Positions 1-9,256 of a stretch of 64,000 nucleotides of DNA are shown here, in pieces. The stretch lies in assembly GCA_035571275.1 (NCBI GenBank), contig DATMKQ010000466.1:1-64000 (forward strand). Direction: 5' to 3'. The translations under genes and the position numbers were made by a program. The DNA is from Trebonia sp035571275 (GTDB taxonomy: Bacteria; Actinomycetota; Actinomycetes; Streptosporangiales; Streptosporangiaceae). Position 1 is the first letter of the stretch. Every line of letters starts with the position of its first letter. A model generated the notes under the pieces. The model worked only from the letters and a program-made list of their open reading frames with translations, ran no database searches and was not told the origin of the DNA.

Positions 1-515
1 GGCGAGCGCCCGGCCAGCTCGGCGGCCCGCCGCGAGGCATAGGCGTGGGACAGGCCGTGGAACCCGTACCGGCGCAGCGTCCAGCGGGTGCGCCACTCGG
101 CGGGCAGCGCGAACGTGGCCGCCGCCTCGCCGATCGTCGCGTGGAACGCGGTGTCGAAGCACGCCACCGCCGGCACCGACGGCAGCACCTCAGACACCGC
201 GTCGAGGGCGGCCAGCGACTTGGGCTGGTGCAGCGGGGCGAGGTCGGTGAGCGACTCAAGGCGCCGCCGCACCTCGTCCGTGATCAGAACGGGTGCCGAG
301 TACAGCGTGCCGCCGTGCACCACCCGGTGGCCGACCGCGTCGACCGGGCCGAAGCTCTCGATCGCGGTCTTGATCGCGGCGCTGTCGGTGGCGCCGCGCG
401 GCGCGGGCAGGTCCGCGCTAGCCGCGACCTCGTCGTCGCTCGTCAGGACGCGCAGCTTGAGGCTGCTCGACCCGGCGTTGACGACGAGCACGCGGGAGGT
501 GCTTGTAGCGTCCAT
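1..515 (-). CDS. ackA: Acetate kinase, N-terminal part (runs off window)
   Basis: Reads leftward from an ATG at 515 and is open to base 1, so only about the first 171 residues are present. The N-terminus has the acetokinase signature LVVNAGSSSLKLRVL, followed by VGHRVVHGG and the FHGLSHAYASRRAAEL segment around residue 150. The enzyme makes ATP and acetate from acetyl phosphate in the cytoplasm. The start lies 6 bp after the phosphoketolase stop, so the two are almost certainly co-transcribed: phosphoketolase supplies acetyl phosphate and this enzyme harvests it as ATP. No frameshift is seen in the visible part. Confidence 0.95.
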   Translation of the reverse strand, partial: MDATSTSRVLVVNAGSSSLKLRVLTSDDEVAASADLPAPRGATDSAAIKTAIESFGPVDAVGHRVVHGGTLYSAPVLITDEVRRRLESLTDLAPLHQPKSLAALDAVSEVLPSVPAVACFDTAFHATIGEAAATFALPAEWRTRWTLRRYGFHGLSHAYASRRAAELAGRS

Positions 516-521
516 GGTGGC

Positions 522-2894
522 TCAGCCTGCCCACGTCCAGTTGGTGATCTCGGGCGCGTCCTCGCCGAACTCCCTCGTGTACGCCCGGCTCGTGATCCGC
601 TTGTCCGCCATGAGCTGCCGGACATGCCCGGCCGACGACGCGAGGCCTGGCACCCGGTCGATCACGTCCATCACCAGGTGGAACCGGTCCAGGTCGTTGA
701 GCATCACCATGTCGAACGGCGTGGTGGTGGTGCCTTCCTCCTTGTACCCGCGCACGTGGAAGTTCGAGTGCCCGTGCCGCCGGTAGGTCAGCCGGTGGAT
801 GAGCGTCGGGTAGCCGTGGTAGGCGAAGATCACCGGCCGGTCGGTGGTGAACAGCGCGTCGAATTCGGCATCCGACATCCCGTGCGGGTGCTCTGACGTC
901 GGCTGCAGCCGCATCAAGTCCACCACGTTGACCACGCGCACCCGCAGCGTCGGCAGGTGCTCTCGGAGCAGAGAGACCGCCGCGAGCGTCTCCAGCGTTG
1001 GCGTGTCGCCGCAGCAGGCCATCACGACGTCCGGCGGGCTGTTCGGGTCGCCATCGGACGAAGCCCACTCCCAGATGCCCGCCCCGCGCGTGCAGTGGAT
1101 GATGGCGTCGTCCATCGACAGCCACTGCGCTTGCGACTGCTTGCCCGCGACGATCACGTTCACGTAGTGCCTGGACCGCAGGCAATGGTCGCCGACCGAC
1201 AGCAGCGTGTTCGCGTCCGGCGGCAGGTAGACGCGGATGACCTCCGCCTTCTTGTTCACCACGTGGTCGATGAACCCCGGGTCCTGGTGGGAGAACCCGT
1301 TGTGGTCCTGCCGCCAGACCAGGGAGGACAGCAGGTAGTTGAGCGACGCGATCGGCCGCCGCCACGGAATCGACCGGGTCGTCTTCAGCCACTTGGCGTG
1401 CTGGTTGAACATCGAGTCGATGATGTGGATGAACGCCTCGTAGCAGTTGAACAGCCCGTGCCGCCCGGTCAGCAGGTAGCCCTCGAGCCAGCCCTGGCAC
1501 AGGTGCTCGGATAGCACCTCCATGACCCGGCCGTCGCGGGTGAGGTCGTTGTCCCCGTCGATGATCGTCCCGTCGAAGGCCCGCCCGGTCACCTCGAATA
1601 CCGCGTCAAGCCGGTTCGAGGCCGTCTCGTCCGGCCCGAACAGCCGGAACGTAGCCGGATTGTTCCTGATGATGTCTCGCAGGAACCGTCCGAGCACGCG
1701 GGTGTTCTCCGCCTCGACACCGCCAGGGGAGGGCACGTCGACCGCGTAGTCCCTGAAGTCCGGCAGGTCCAGGTCCCGCAGCAGCAGCCCGCCGTTGGCG
1801 TGCGGGTTGTCGCTCATCCGCCGGTAGTCGCTCGGCGCGAGCCGGGCGAGCTCGGGGACGAGGCGCCCGGACTCGTCGAACAGTTCCGACGGCCGGTACG
1901 ACCGCATCCACTCCTCGAGCTGGCGCAGGTGCTCGGGGTTGGTCCGCGCCGCCGGGATCGGCACCTGGTGCGCTCGCCAGGTCCCTTCCACCGGCTGACC
2001 GTCCACGAACTTCGGCCCGGTCCAGCCTTTCGGGGTCTTCAGGACCAGCGCCGGCCAGGACGGCCGGTCGGTGACGCCGTCCATGCGGGCCCGCCGCTGG
2101 ATGTCGTGAATCTCCGTGACGATCGAGTCGAGCGTGCCGGCGAGCTGCTCGTGGACCAGCTTGGGGTCGTCGCCCTCTACCGTGTACACGTGGTACCCGT
2201 AGCCGGTGAGCAGCGACTCCAGCTCTTCGGCCGGGATCCGGGCCGGCACCGTGGGGTTGGCGATCTTGTACCCGTTCAGGTGCAGGATCGGCAGCACAGC
2301 GCCGTCGGTGACGGGGTTGAGGAACTTGTTGGCGTGCCAGCTGCCCGCGAGCGGCCCGGTCTCGGATTCGCCGTCCCCGATGACGCACGCGACGATCAGG
2401 TCCGGGTTGTCGAACGCGGCGCCGTAGGCGTGCGCGAGGGAGTAGCCGAGCTCACCGCCTTCGTGAATCGATCCGGGCGTCTCCGGCGACACGTGCGAGG
2501 GGATGCCGCCGGGGAAGGAGAACTGGCGGAACAGCCGCCGCATGCCAGCCTCGTCCTGGGTGATCGTGGGGTACCGCTCGGTGTAGGTGCCGTCGAGGTA
2601 GGCGTTCGCGACGAGCCCTGGCCCGCCGTGGCCAGGCCCGGCGATGTAGATGACGTTGAGATCCCAGTTCTTGATGACGCGGTTCAGGTGCGCGTAGATC
2701 AGGTTCAGCCCTGGCGTCGTCCCCCAGTGCCCGAGCAGCCGCGGCTTGACGTCCTCCGGCTGCAGTTCGCGGGTGAGCAGCGGGTTGGCGAGCAGGTAGA
2801 TCTGCCCGACGGACAGGTAGTTGGCGGCGTGCCAGTAGGCATCGATGAGGTCCAGCTCGCTTGCGCTCAGCGTGCTGGCTTCGGTCGCGGTCAT
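522..2894 (-). CDS. xfp: Phosphoketolase (xylulose-5-P/fructose-6-P)
   Basis: A 790-residue protein, full length for the family. It cleaves xylulose 5-phosphate or fructose 6-phosphate with phosphate to acetyl phosphate plus glyceraldehyde 3-phosphate or erythrose 4-phosphate, using thiamine diphosphate. Visible landmarks are the N-terminal DAYWHAANYLSVGQIYL, the GPGHGGPGLVANAYLDG loop and the ThDP/Mg motif GDGESETGPLAGSWH. An ATG at 2894 is preceded by an AGAGGGG ribosome site. It is the first gene of an xfp-ackA unit. A degenerate half of the DosR-like box (GGTCACC) lies about 45 bp upstream, but it is too weak to call. Confidence 0.97.
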   Translation of the reverse strand: MTATEASTLSASELDLIDAYWHAANYLSVGQIYLLANPLLTRELQPEDVKPRLLGHWGTTPGLNLIYAHLNRVIKNWDLNVIYIAGPGHGGPGLVANAYLDGTYTERYPTITQDEAGMRRLFRQFSFPGGIPSHVSPETPGSIHEGGELGYSLAHAYGAAFDNPDLIVACVIGDGESETGPLAGSWHANKFLNPVTDGAVLPILHLNGYKIANPTVPARIPAEELESLLTGYGYHVYTVEGDDPKLVHEQLAGTLDSIVTEIHDIQRRARMDGVTDRPSWPALVLKTPKGWTGPKFVDGQPVEGTWRAHQVPIPAARTNPEHLRQLEEWMRSYRPSELFDESGRLVPELARLAPSDYRRMSDNPHANGGLLLRDLDLPDFRDYAVDVPSPGGVEAENTRVLGRFLRDIIRNNPATFRLFGPDETASNRLDAVFEVTGRAFDGTIIDGDNDLTRDGRVMEVLSEHLCQGWLEGYLLTGRHGLFNCYEAFIHIIDSMFNQHAKWLKTTRSIPWRRPIASLNYLLSSLVWRQDHNGFSHQDPGFIDHVVNKKAEVIRVYLPPDANTLLSVGDHCLRSRHYVNVIVAGKQSQAQWLSMDDAIIHCTRGAGIWEWASSDGDPNSPPDVVMACCGDTPTLETLAAVSLLREHLPTLRVRVVNVVDLMRLQPTSEHPHGMSDAEFDALFTTDRPVIFAYHGYPTLIHRLTYRRHGHSNFHVRGYKEEGTTTTPFDMVMLNDLDRFHLVMDVIDRVPGLASSAGHVRQLMADKRITSRAYTREFGEDAPEITNWTWAG

Positions 2895-3008
2895 GGGGGG
2901 TCCCCTCTTTTATCCCGAACGAACGGTTGCGACTCACCCAGGTCACCCCCATCCGTACCCGGGCGGCGGCCACCGTCTAACTCTCTGGTCAGTGAACGGT
3001 ATGTTTCA

Positions 3009-5804
3009 TCACCGTAGCCGTCGCAGGAACGGATCCTGCGGCACCTGCGGCGCGACCCTGATCCGCGCGTCGACCGCGACCGCCCCGTCGGGCCTGGCGA
3101 TGACCGGGTTGAGGTCAAGCTCAGTGATCTCGGGCAGGTCGTCGGCCAGCCTGGACACCCGCATCAGCGCGTCCCTCAGCGCGGCCAGGTCCGCTGCGGG
3201 TCCCTCGCTCTGCTGCTCTGGGGGGACGACCCCCCGCTCCCCCCGAGAGACATGTCGGTGACCACGCAAAAGCGGCGCGGACCGGATCGCGTTGATCAGC
3301 GCGTCGGCGTCGGCCTCGGTGAGCGGCGCCAGCCGTGCCGAGTGGTCGGCGAGCACCTCGGTGGCGACGCCGCCGAGCCCGAACACCACCAGCGGCCCGA
3401 ACATCTGGTCGTCCTCCACCCCGATCATCACCTCCGTCCCGCCGGTGATCATCGGCTCGACAAGCACACCGGTCAGCCGCGCGCCGAACCGGCCTGCTAG
3501 CTGGCGGTAGCCGGCCCGCACGTCGCCGGGGGTCCGCAGGTCGAGGAGCACGGCGTCGGCGTCGGTCTTGTGCACCAGGCCTGGCACGTCCGCCTTGAGC
3601 ACGACCGGGTAACCGGCGGCCGCGGCGACAGTCACCGCATCGTCCTCTGTGCGCGCCCGCGCGGTCGAGACCAGCGGGATCCCGTACAGGTGCAGCAGGG
3701 CGGCCACGTCGTCGGGTGGCAGCCAGCCGCCCTCGGGCGAGTGGGCCAGGAATCCGCGCACTGTCGCACGTGCCTTGGCTGGAGCCACGTCACCGAATCC
3801 GGGCACGAGCGTGTGCGGCGCCGACCGCCACTGTCCGTACCTGGCCGCTCGGGCAAGCGCGCCCGCCGCGGCCTCGGGGTACGCGTAGGCGGGGATCTTG
3901 CCGGCCTTGGCTTCGAGCAGGCGGACCGTCTCTTCCTGGTTAAGCACTACGGAGGCGAGCGGGACTGGCACCTCCGCTTCCTGGATGGCCGCCACCAGGT
4001 CGCCGGTGGCGCCGGTGGGCAGCACGAGGGCGATCATGGCGTCCACGTTCTCGTCGCTCGCGACCAGTTCGAGTACCTGCCGGAAGTCGTCGCCAGAAAC
4101 CGTTGCGGTGGTATCGACCGGCCCGGTCACCGCGCCGCCGGCGGGCACAAGCGAGTGCAGCCGCCGCTTGACCTGACCGGCCGGGTGGTGCACCGCCAGC
4201 CCGAGATCGGTGCACGCGTCGGCGGCCAGCACCCCGGCGCCGCCGACGTTGGATACGATCGCGACGGTTCGCCCGGTGGGCGGTGCCTGGGTGGCGAGCA
4301 GCGCGGTGGCTTCCATCAGCTCGCCCAGGCTCGGGGTGGCGATGATGCCGGCCTGCTCGAACAGCGCCTCGCGGCTGACCAGCGGGGTGGCGATCGCCGC
4401 GGTGTGCGACGCGGCGGCCCGCTGCCCGGCCTCGCTGCGCCCCGCGTGCACGGTGAGCACCGGCATCCGCGCGCCGACCCGGCGCGCGGTGCGCCCGAAC
4501 TTGCGCGGGTTGCCGAACGACTCGATGTACAGCACCGCGACCCGGGTGATCCCGTCCTGCTCCCACCACATCAGCATGTCGTTGCTGGACACGTCGAGCT
4601 TGTTGCCGACCGATGCGAACGAGGAGATCCCGATGCCGAGCCTGGACAGCCGGTCGACCATCGCGAAGCCAAGCCCGCCGGACTGCATGACCAGCCCCGC
4701 CGCGCCCGCCGCGGGATGGGCCGCCGCGAAGGTCGCGTCGAGCCCGATGCCCGGCACCGCGATGCCAAAGCAGTTCGGCCCGATCAGGCGCATCCCGTGC
4801 CGGCGGCAGGCGGCCAGCAGGTCGGCGCTGGCTCCGGTGTCCAGCCCGGCGGTGAAGACAACGAGCCCGCGGACGCCGCGCACGCCGCAGGCCTGCGCGG
4901 CGTCGACCACGGCGAGGGGCGGCACCGCGATCAGCGCGAGGTCGGGTGTTTCCGGCAGGCTGGCCACGTCGGGGAAGCACGGGACGCCGCCGACCTGCTT
5001 CGCGTTCGGGTTCACGGCGTACAGGCGGCCCGGATAACCGCAGGTCCTGATGTTGTCGAGGACAGACCGGCCGACCGTGCCGGGGTGCCGGCTGGCGCCG
5101 ATCACCGCGACGGACTGCGGGGCGAACACCGGCTTCAGGCTGGCGACGTTGGCGGACTGCTCGCGGAGCGCCACCGTGTCGAGGTACTCCTCCAGTTGCT
5201 TGCCGGTGTCGTCGGCGGGCAGCGGGATGCTGATCGTGACCACCCCGTTCTCCCTGGTGCTGCGCGTCGGCAGTCCCGCGTCCGAGAAAACCCGGAGCAT
5301 GCTGGTGTTCTCGCTCAGCGTCTCGGCGGTGAACGCCTCGATCCGGCTGGCCCTGGCGACGGAGACGAGGTGTTCCAGGAGCAGGGTCGCGATGCCCTTG
5401 TGATGCATCGTGTCCGCGACGGCGAACGCGACCTCGGCGACCTTGCCGGCCGACTCCCCCGTGCCCACGACCTCGTAGCTGGCGACGCCGACGACTTCGC
5501 CGCCGTACACCGCGAGCAGGGCGGCGTGGTCCGGCGCCGGCACCCGGCTGATCCGTTGCGCCTCGTGCTCAGCCGCCGTCTTGCTGGTGCTGAAGAAGCG
5601 CAGGTAGGCGTTGTTTGGCGACATCGCCTCGTGCATTTCCTTGACGGCCTCGAAGTCACCGGGACCCGCCGGCCTGATCTGGACAGTCGTGCCGTCGGCC
5701 AGCAAGGCATACACCCTGCTAGCCCCGCTCGCTCTGGTTGCCCCGCTTGCCTCCGGGCGCTCTTCGCCCGCTGTCTTCCCTCGTCGCTCACTCACTTCGT
5801 TCAC
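3009..5804 (-). CDS. pat: GNAT/NDP-forming acyl-CoA synthetase fusion, protein lysine acetyltransferase (Pat-like)
   Basis: About 931 residues from the GTG at 5804, which overlaps the upstream small ORF by 4 bp (GTGA). A GNAT domain (roughly residues 30-190, acetyl-CoA loop HHKGIATLLLEHL) is followed by a CoA-binding domain (VFAPQSVAVIGASRHPGTVG), flavodoxin-like succinyl-CoA-ligase domains and a C-terminal ATP-grasp domain. GNAT-first order is known for actinobacterial PatA enzymes that acetylate acyl-CoA synthetases, and an acs gene lies 6 kb away. Two oddities: the N-terminal ~28 residues are encoded by a dispersed repeat (5719-5834), and an ~18-residue segment from a G-rich hairpin (about 3203-3256) interrupts the ATP-grasp region. 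A later GTG at VYALLADGTT could be the true start. Confidence 0.88.
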   Translation of the reverse strand: MNEVSERRGKTAGEERPEASGATRASGASRVYALLADGTTVQIRPAGPGDFEAVKEMHEAMSPNNAYLRFFSTSKTAAEHEAQRISRVPAPDHAALLAVYGGEVVGVASYEVVGTGESAGKVAEVAFAVADTMHHKGIATLLLEHLVSVARASRIEAFTAETLSENTSMLRVFSDAGLPTRSTRENGVVTISIPLPADDTGKQLEEYLDTVALREQSANVASLKPVFAPQSVAVIGASRHPGTVGRSVLDNIRTCGYPGRLYAVNPNAKQVGGVPCFPDVASLPETPDLALIAVPPLAVVDAAQACGVRGVRGLVVFTAGLDTGASADLLAACRRHGMRLIGPNCFGIAVPGIGLDATFAAAHPAAGAAGLVMQSGGLGFAMVDRLSRLGIGISSFASVGNKLDVSSNDMLMWWEQDGITRVAVLYIESFGNPRKFGRTARRVGARMPVLTVHAGRSEAGQRAAASHTAAIATPLVSREALFEQAGIIATPSLGELMEATALLATQAPPTGRTVAIVSNVGGAGVLAADACTDLGLAVHHPAGQVKRRLHSLVPAGGAVTGPVDTTATVSGDDFRQVLELVASDENVDAMIALVLPTGATGDLVAAIQEAEVPVPLASVVLNQEETVRLLEAKAGKIPAYAYPEAAAGALARAARYGQWRSAPHTLVPGFGDVAPAKARATVRGFLAHSPEGGWLPPDDVAALLHLYGIPLVSTARARTEDDAVTVAAAAGYPVVLKADVPGLVHKTDADAVLLDLRTPGDVRAGYRQLAGRFGARLTGVLVEPMITGGTEVMIGVEDDQMFGPLVVFGLGGVATEVLADHSARLAPLTEADADALINAIRSAPLLRGHRHVSRGERGVVPPEQQSEGPAADLAALRDALMRVSRLADDLPEITELDLNPVIARPDGAVAVDARIRVAPQVPQDPFLRRLR
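3203..3256 (-). repeat. In-frame G-rich hairpin insertion in pat
   Basis: A segment of about 54 bp encoding HVSRGERGVVPPEQQSEG sits between LLRGHR and PAADLAAL in the ATP-grasp part of the Pat-like protein. On the coding strand it has long G runs facing a C run (GGGGGG...GTCGTCCCCCC), so it can fold on itself. From memory of the family, the flanking residues are normally almost adjacent, which makes this look like an insertion that kept the frame. Boundaries are approximate. Confidence 0.5.
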
Positions 5805-5834
5805 TCGCTCCTCAGTCCAGACAGCGGCGCGCCG
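5719..5834 (-). repeat. Dispersed palindromic repeat, copy A
   Basis: Shares strong similarity with 61830-62014 (copy B). The core is 60 bp (5768-5827), bounded by 9-bp inverted ends; read on the minus strand the left end is CCGCTGTCT and the right end AGACAGCGG. It is followed by a small GGGCG-AAGAG-CGCCC hairpin and one diverged unit of the 27-bp sequence that is tandemly repeated in copy B. The copy spans the junction of two genes: it encodes the last residues (GAPLSGLRSE) of the small membrane protein and the first ~28 residues of the Pat-like protein. Confidence 0.75.
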
Positions 5835-5950
5835 TCCGCGAGGAAGACCAGGCCGAGCCAGGCGGCCAGCGTGCACACCATGACGACGGCGATCACCGTC
5901 ATCGAAAGCGCGCTCAGGTTACTGTTCGGGTACGCCGATGCGAGGTCCAT
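5801..5950 (-). CDS. Small single-pass membrane protein (49 aa)
   Basis: An ATG at 5950 with GAGG 8 bp upstream, overlapping the end of the CBS-BON gene, opens a 49-residue frame. It has a short polar N-terminus (MDLASAYPNSNLSALSM), one hydrophobic segment (TVIAVVMVCTLAAWLGLVFLA) and the tail DGAPLSGLRSE. Its TGA overlaps the GTG of the Pat-like gene, so the order CBS-BON, small protein, Pat looks like a translationally coupled operon. The C-terminal ten residues come from dispersed repeat copy A, so the ancestral tail may have differed. Function unknown; it could anchor or regulate Pat. The call rests on ribosome site, overlaps and hydrophobic pattern. Confidence 0.65.
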   Translation of the reverse strand: MDLASAYPNSNLSALSMTVIAVVMVCTLAAWLGLVFLADGAPLSGLRSE

Positions 5951-5960
5951 AGCGGCGGCC

Positions 5961-6629
5961 TCAGAACAGCGGGCCCGAGACCGGGACCGCGCGCTCTGCT
6001 AGCGGGTAGCTGAGCCGGTCGCGCACGGCGACGACGCCCTCAACGTGCCGTATCTCCTCGATCATGTCATGGCCGACGACGGCGGTCTCCGGCATGCCCT
6101 CAACGGTCACGATGCCGTCCTTGACGGTGATCGTGAAGCGGGCCGGGTCGGTGAGCAAGGCGTCGAGAATGACGTGCTCGACGATGTCCTGCCTGATGTC
6201 GGTGTCGGGCCGGCCGTACACGCTCAGCACGTCAGCCCTGGAGACGATCCCGACCAGCCGGCCGTCGTCGTCGACGACCGGCAGCCTCTTCACCCGGCGT
6301 GAGTACATGACCCGCGCCGCGTGCGATACGAAGTCGTTCGGCCCGATCGTCACGGGCGGCTTCGTCATCAGGTCCGCGGCGGTGAGCCCGGCCGCCTTAA
6401 CCTGCTCCCGATGATGCAGGATGCCGGCCGCCTTGCCGCCGGACTCCAGCGCTTCCTTGGTCAGCAGGTCCGCCTCGGAAACCACCCCAATGACCTTGTT
6501 GTCGTTATCAAGCACCGGGAACGCGCTCACCCGGTGTTCCCGCAGCTGGGCGGCCATGTCCTTGAATGTCGCGTTCTTCCGCACCGCGATCACGTGGGTC
6601 GTCATGACGTCCTTGACGATGGCATTCAT
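5961..6629 (-). CDS. CBS-pair and BON domain protein (Hrp1-like)
   Basis: A 222-residue protein with two CBS motifs (residues about 5-60 and 90-150) followed by a BON domain (about 155-215). Sequence landmarks are VKDVMTTHVIAVRKNATFKDMA, LREHRVSAFPVLD and VVSEADLL in CBS1, and RVKRLPVVDDDGRLVGIVSRADVL in CBS2. CBS pairs bind adenine nucleotides; the M. tuberculosis CBS protein Hrp1 belongs to the DosR regulon. A close paralogue lies at 9802-10455. The ATG at 6629 has AAAGGGG 8 bp upstream, and a DosR-like box lies about 90 bp upstream. It is the likely first gene of an operon with the small membrane protein and Pat. Confidence 0.9.
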   Translation of the reverse strand: MNAIVKDVMTTHVIAVRKNATFKDMAAQLREHRVSAFPVLDNDNKVIGVVSEADLLTKEALESGGKAAGILHHREQVKAAGLTAADLMTKPPVTIGPNDFVSHAARVMYSRRVKRLPVVDDDGRLVGIVSRADVLSVYGRPDTDIRQDIVEHVILDALLTDPARFTITVKDGIVTVEGMPETAVVGHDMIEEIRHVEGVVAVRDRLSYPLAERAVPVSGPLF

Positions 6630-6718
6630 CGCAATCGCCCCTTTCTGGGCACATCGCTAACGACTCCACTCCACCCCAAGCCCGTTTCCCGGCCCCACCG
6701 TCGAAAGACCCCTACCTA

Positions 6719-6733
6719 GGGACCAAAGGCCCC
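6719..6733 (-). promoter_or_regulatory. Candidate DevR/DosR box upstream of CBS-BON gene 1
   Basis: GGGACCAAAGGCCCC, a near-perfect inverted repeat (GGGRCC-AAA-GGYCCC) about 90 bp before the CBS-BON start at 6629. It matches the general GGGAC-N-GTCCC form bound by DosR-family regulators, and a DevR with a conserved recognition helix is encoded in this window. Confidence 0.6.
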
Positions 6734-6790
6734 AACCCCGGCAAACCGTCCGGTGCGGCACGGATCGTCCTCGAACCGTGAGCCGGACTG

Positions 6791-7782
<992 letters not shown>

Positions 7783-7786
<4 letters not shown>

Positions 7787-7902
7787 AAGCTCAGCTTCGG
7801 CCGTACCCAGTCAGCCATCCTGCGGATCGCGTCGTCGGCCTCCGGAGCGCGCCCGGCTGCCTCCCAGCGCCTCCTGACCGCCTCGGACTGCTTACTCGGC
7901 AT
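7783..7902 (-). CDS. Short ORF coupled to the ECF sigma gene (39 aa)
   Basis: An ATG at 7902 opens a frame reading MPSKQSEAVRRRWEAAGRAP and ending WVRPKLSL; the TGA overlaps the sigma-factor GTG. The first ~20 residues resemble, from memory, the N-terminus of an actinobacterial alpha/beta-hydrolase family, so it may be a remnant of such a gene. It may equally be a leader ORF that couples translation of the sigma factor. No ribosome site stands out. Low confidence that it is a functional protein. Confidence 0.35.
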
Positions 7903-8021
7903 CGCGGTGTTCCTTCCTCGCCCGGATAACCAGCGCCTCAAAGGCCTCGGCAATGCAGACCGCCGATGCCCGGGAAAGGAATCGCGGGTGCGGCGCCGGG
8001 CGGGCAGTTGCGCTGCCCGGC

Positions 8022-8036
8022 GGGACCTTCGGCACC
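8022..8036 (+). promoter_or_regulatory. Candidate DevR/DosR box upstream of nitroreductase
   Basis: GGGACCTTCGGCACC, 57 bp before the nitroreductase ATG. It is nearly identical to the box at 9152 (GGGACCTTCGTCACC), which is the main reason for calling it. Confidence 0.6.
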
Positions 8037-8092
8037 CCGTCAGCCGGCCAACGCCCCTGAGCATCGGCCGCGAACTGGACGACCATCGCGGA

Positions 8093-9145
8093 ATGAGCCA
8101 GCCTGCAGACACCGTTGCCGGGACCGTGGCCGAGAAGGCGCACGTTCTCGCCGAACACGCCCAGTACCTGATCGCCACCGCCGCCCGCGCGCCGTCCGTG
8201 CATAACACCCAGCCGTGGCGGTTCCGGGTCGGCCGGCGGGCGGTCGAGCTGTGGTGTGATCCCGGGCGCAAGCTGCACACCGACCCGATCGGCAGGGAGA
8301 TGCTGATCAGCTGCGGCGCTGCACTGTTCGGACTGCGGCTGGCGGTGCGGTCGCTCGGCTACCAGCCGGTGGTCGAGCGGCTGCCCGACCTGTCGCAGCC
8401 GCGGCTTCTGGCGCGCGTGTCCGTCGGCGCGACGGCACCGATGAGCGCGCTTGAACGCCAGATGCTCGCGGCCGTGCCGCATCGGCATACGCACCGTGGT
8501 GCGTTCGCTGGCGGCGCGTGGCCGGCCGGGCTCCTGCCTGGCCTGCAAAACGACGCGCTCACCGAGGGAGCCACGCTGGCGGTCGTCAACGAGGGCCTCG
8601 CCTACGAGCGGCTTGCCGCGATCGTCGTCACCGCGGCCCGCCGGGGCGACCTCGATCCGGTGGCTCAGGCGGAAATCCGGAAGTGGACACGAGAGGACTC
8701 GAGCACGGCCAGGGACGGTGTCCCGGCCACTGCGCTGACTGCCGGACCCCAGGCTCGAGTCCCGCACGGACAGCTGCGGCAGAGAGACTTCGACTTGGAC
8801 CGCGGTCTTGCCCGGCTGCCCGCGGACGCGGACGCGGATGAAGCCGGGGCGGGGCGACAGAAAGGGACGCCGCCAGCCGCGACGGCGATCCTCCTGACCT
8901 CAGGTGACCGCCGCACCGATTGGCTGCGTGCCGGGCAGGCGCTGCAGCGGCTGCTGCTGCACGCCGCCAGCAAGTGGGTGTTCGCCAGCCTGCATACTCA
9001 GCCGCTCGAAGACCCGGTCACCCGCGCCCTGATCCGCGACCGGCTGGACCTGCCAGGCCAGCCCCAGATGCTGCTGCAGTTCGGCCCGGCCGTCAGCGCC
9101 GCCAGCACCCCCCGCCGCCCGCCCGGCGAGCTAACCGCGCCCTGA
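8093..9145 (+). CDS. Acg-family nitroreductase-like protein
   Basis: 350 residues from the ATG at 8093 (MSQPADTVAG). The N-terminal block AEHAQYLIATAARAPSVHNTQPWRF is the hallmark of the Acg/Rv2032 nitroreductase family, and the C-terminal block has GQALQRLLLHAASKWVFASLHTQPLE. Acg is a DosR-regulated FMN-binding-fold protein thought to sequester flavin rather than reduce nitro compounds. The start was chosen because the family motif begins about 40 residues in; there is no strong ribosome site. The middle segment (about residues 200-265) is rich in charged and low-complexity sequence. A DosR-like box 57 bp upstream fits hypoxic control. Confidence 0.85.
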   Translation: MSQPADTVAGTVAEKAHVLAEHAQYLIATAARAPSVHNTQPWRFRVGRRAVELWCDPGRKLHTDPIGREMLISCGAALFGLRLAVRSLGYQPVVERLPDLSQPRLLARVSVGATAPMSALERQMLAAVPHRHTHRGAFAGGAWPAGLLPGLQNDALTEGATLAVVNEGLAYERLAAIVVTAARRGDLDPVAQAEIRKWTREDSSTARDGVPATALTAGPQARVPHGQLRQRDFDLDRGLARLPADADADEAGAGRQKGTPPAATAILLTSGDRRTDWLRAGQALQRLLLHAASKWVFASLHTQPLEDPVTRALIRDRLDLPGQPQMLLQFGPAVSAASTPRRPPGELTAP

Positions 9146-9151
9146 GCTTGG

Positions 9152-9166
9152 GGGACCTTCGTCACC
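9152..9166 (+). promoter_or_regulatory. Candidate DevR/DosR box upstream of cNMP-binding protein
   Basis: GGGACCTTCGTCACC, 91 bp before the start at 9257 and just after the nitroreductase stop. One of the two near-identical asymmetric boxes in this island. Confidence 0.55.
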
Positions 9167-9256
9167 ATCGATCAGGTCGGCCGGCCCTGAATGACTGCCA
9201 CGCCGCCGGGCACGCTCGGTTAGTAGGGGAACCAGCTCTTTGGGCGGTGAGGTCCC

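Noticed and set aside
45..896. Long + strand ORFs opposite xfp, pat, acs, ftsH and other genes
   Set aside because: These are antisense shadows produced by GC-rich third positions; none has a ribosome site plus family-like protein.
2934..2948. DosR-like box upstream of phosphoketolase
   Set aside because: Only one half (GGTCACC) matches; the other half is poor, so it was not called.
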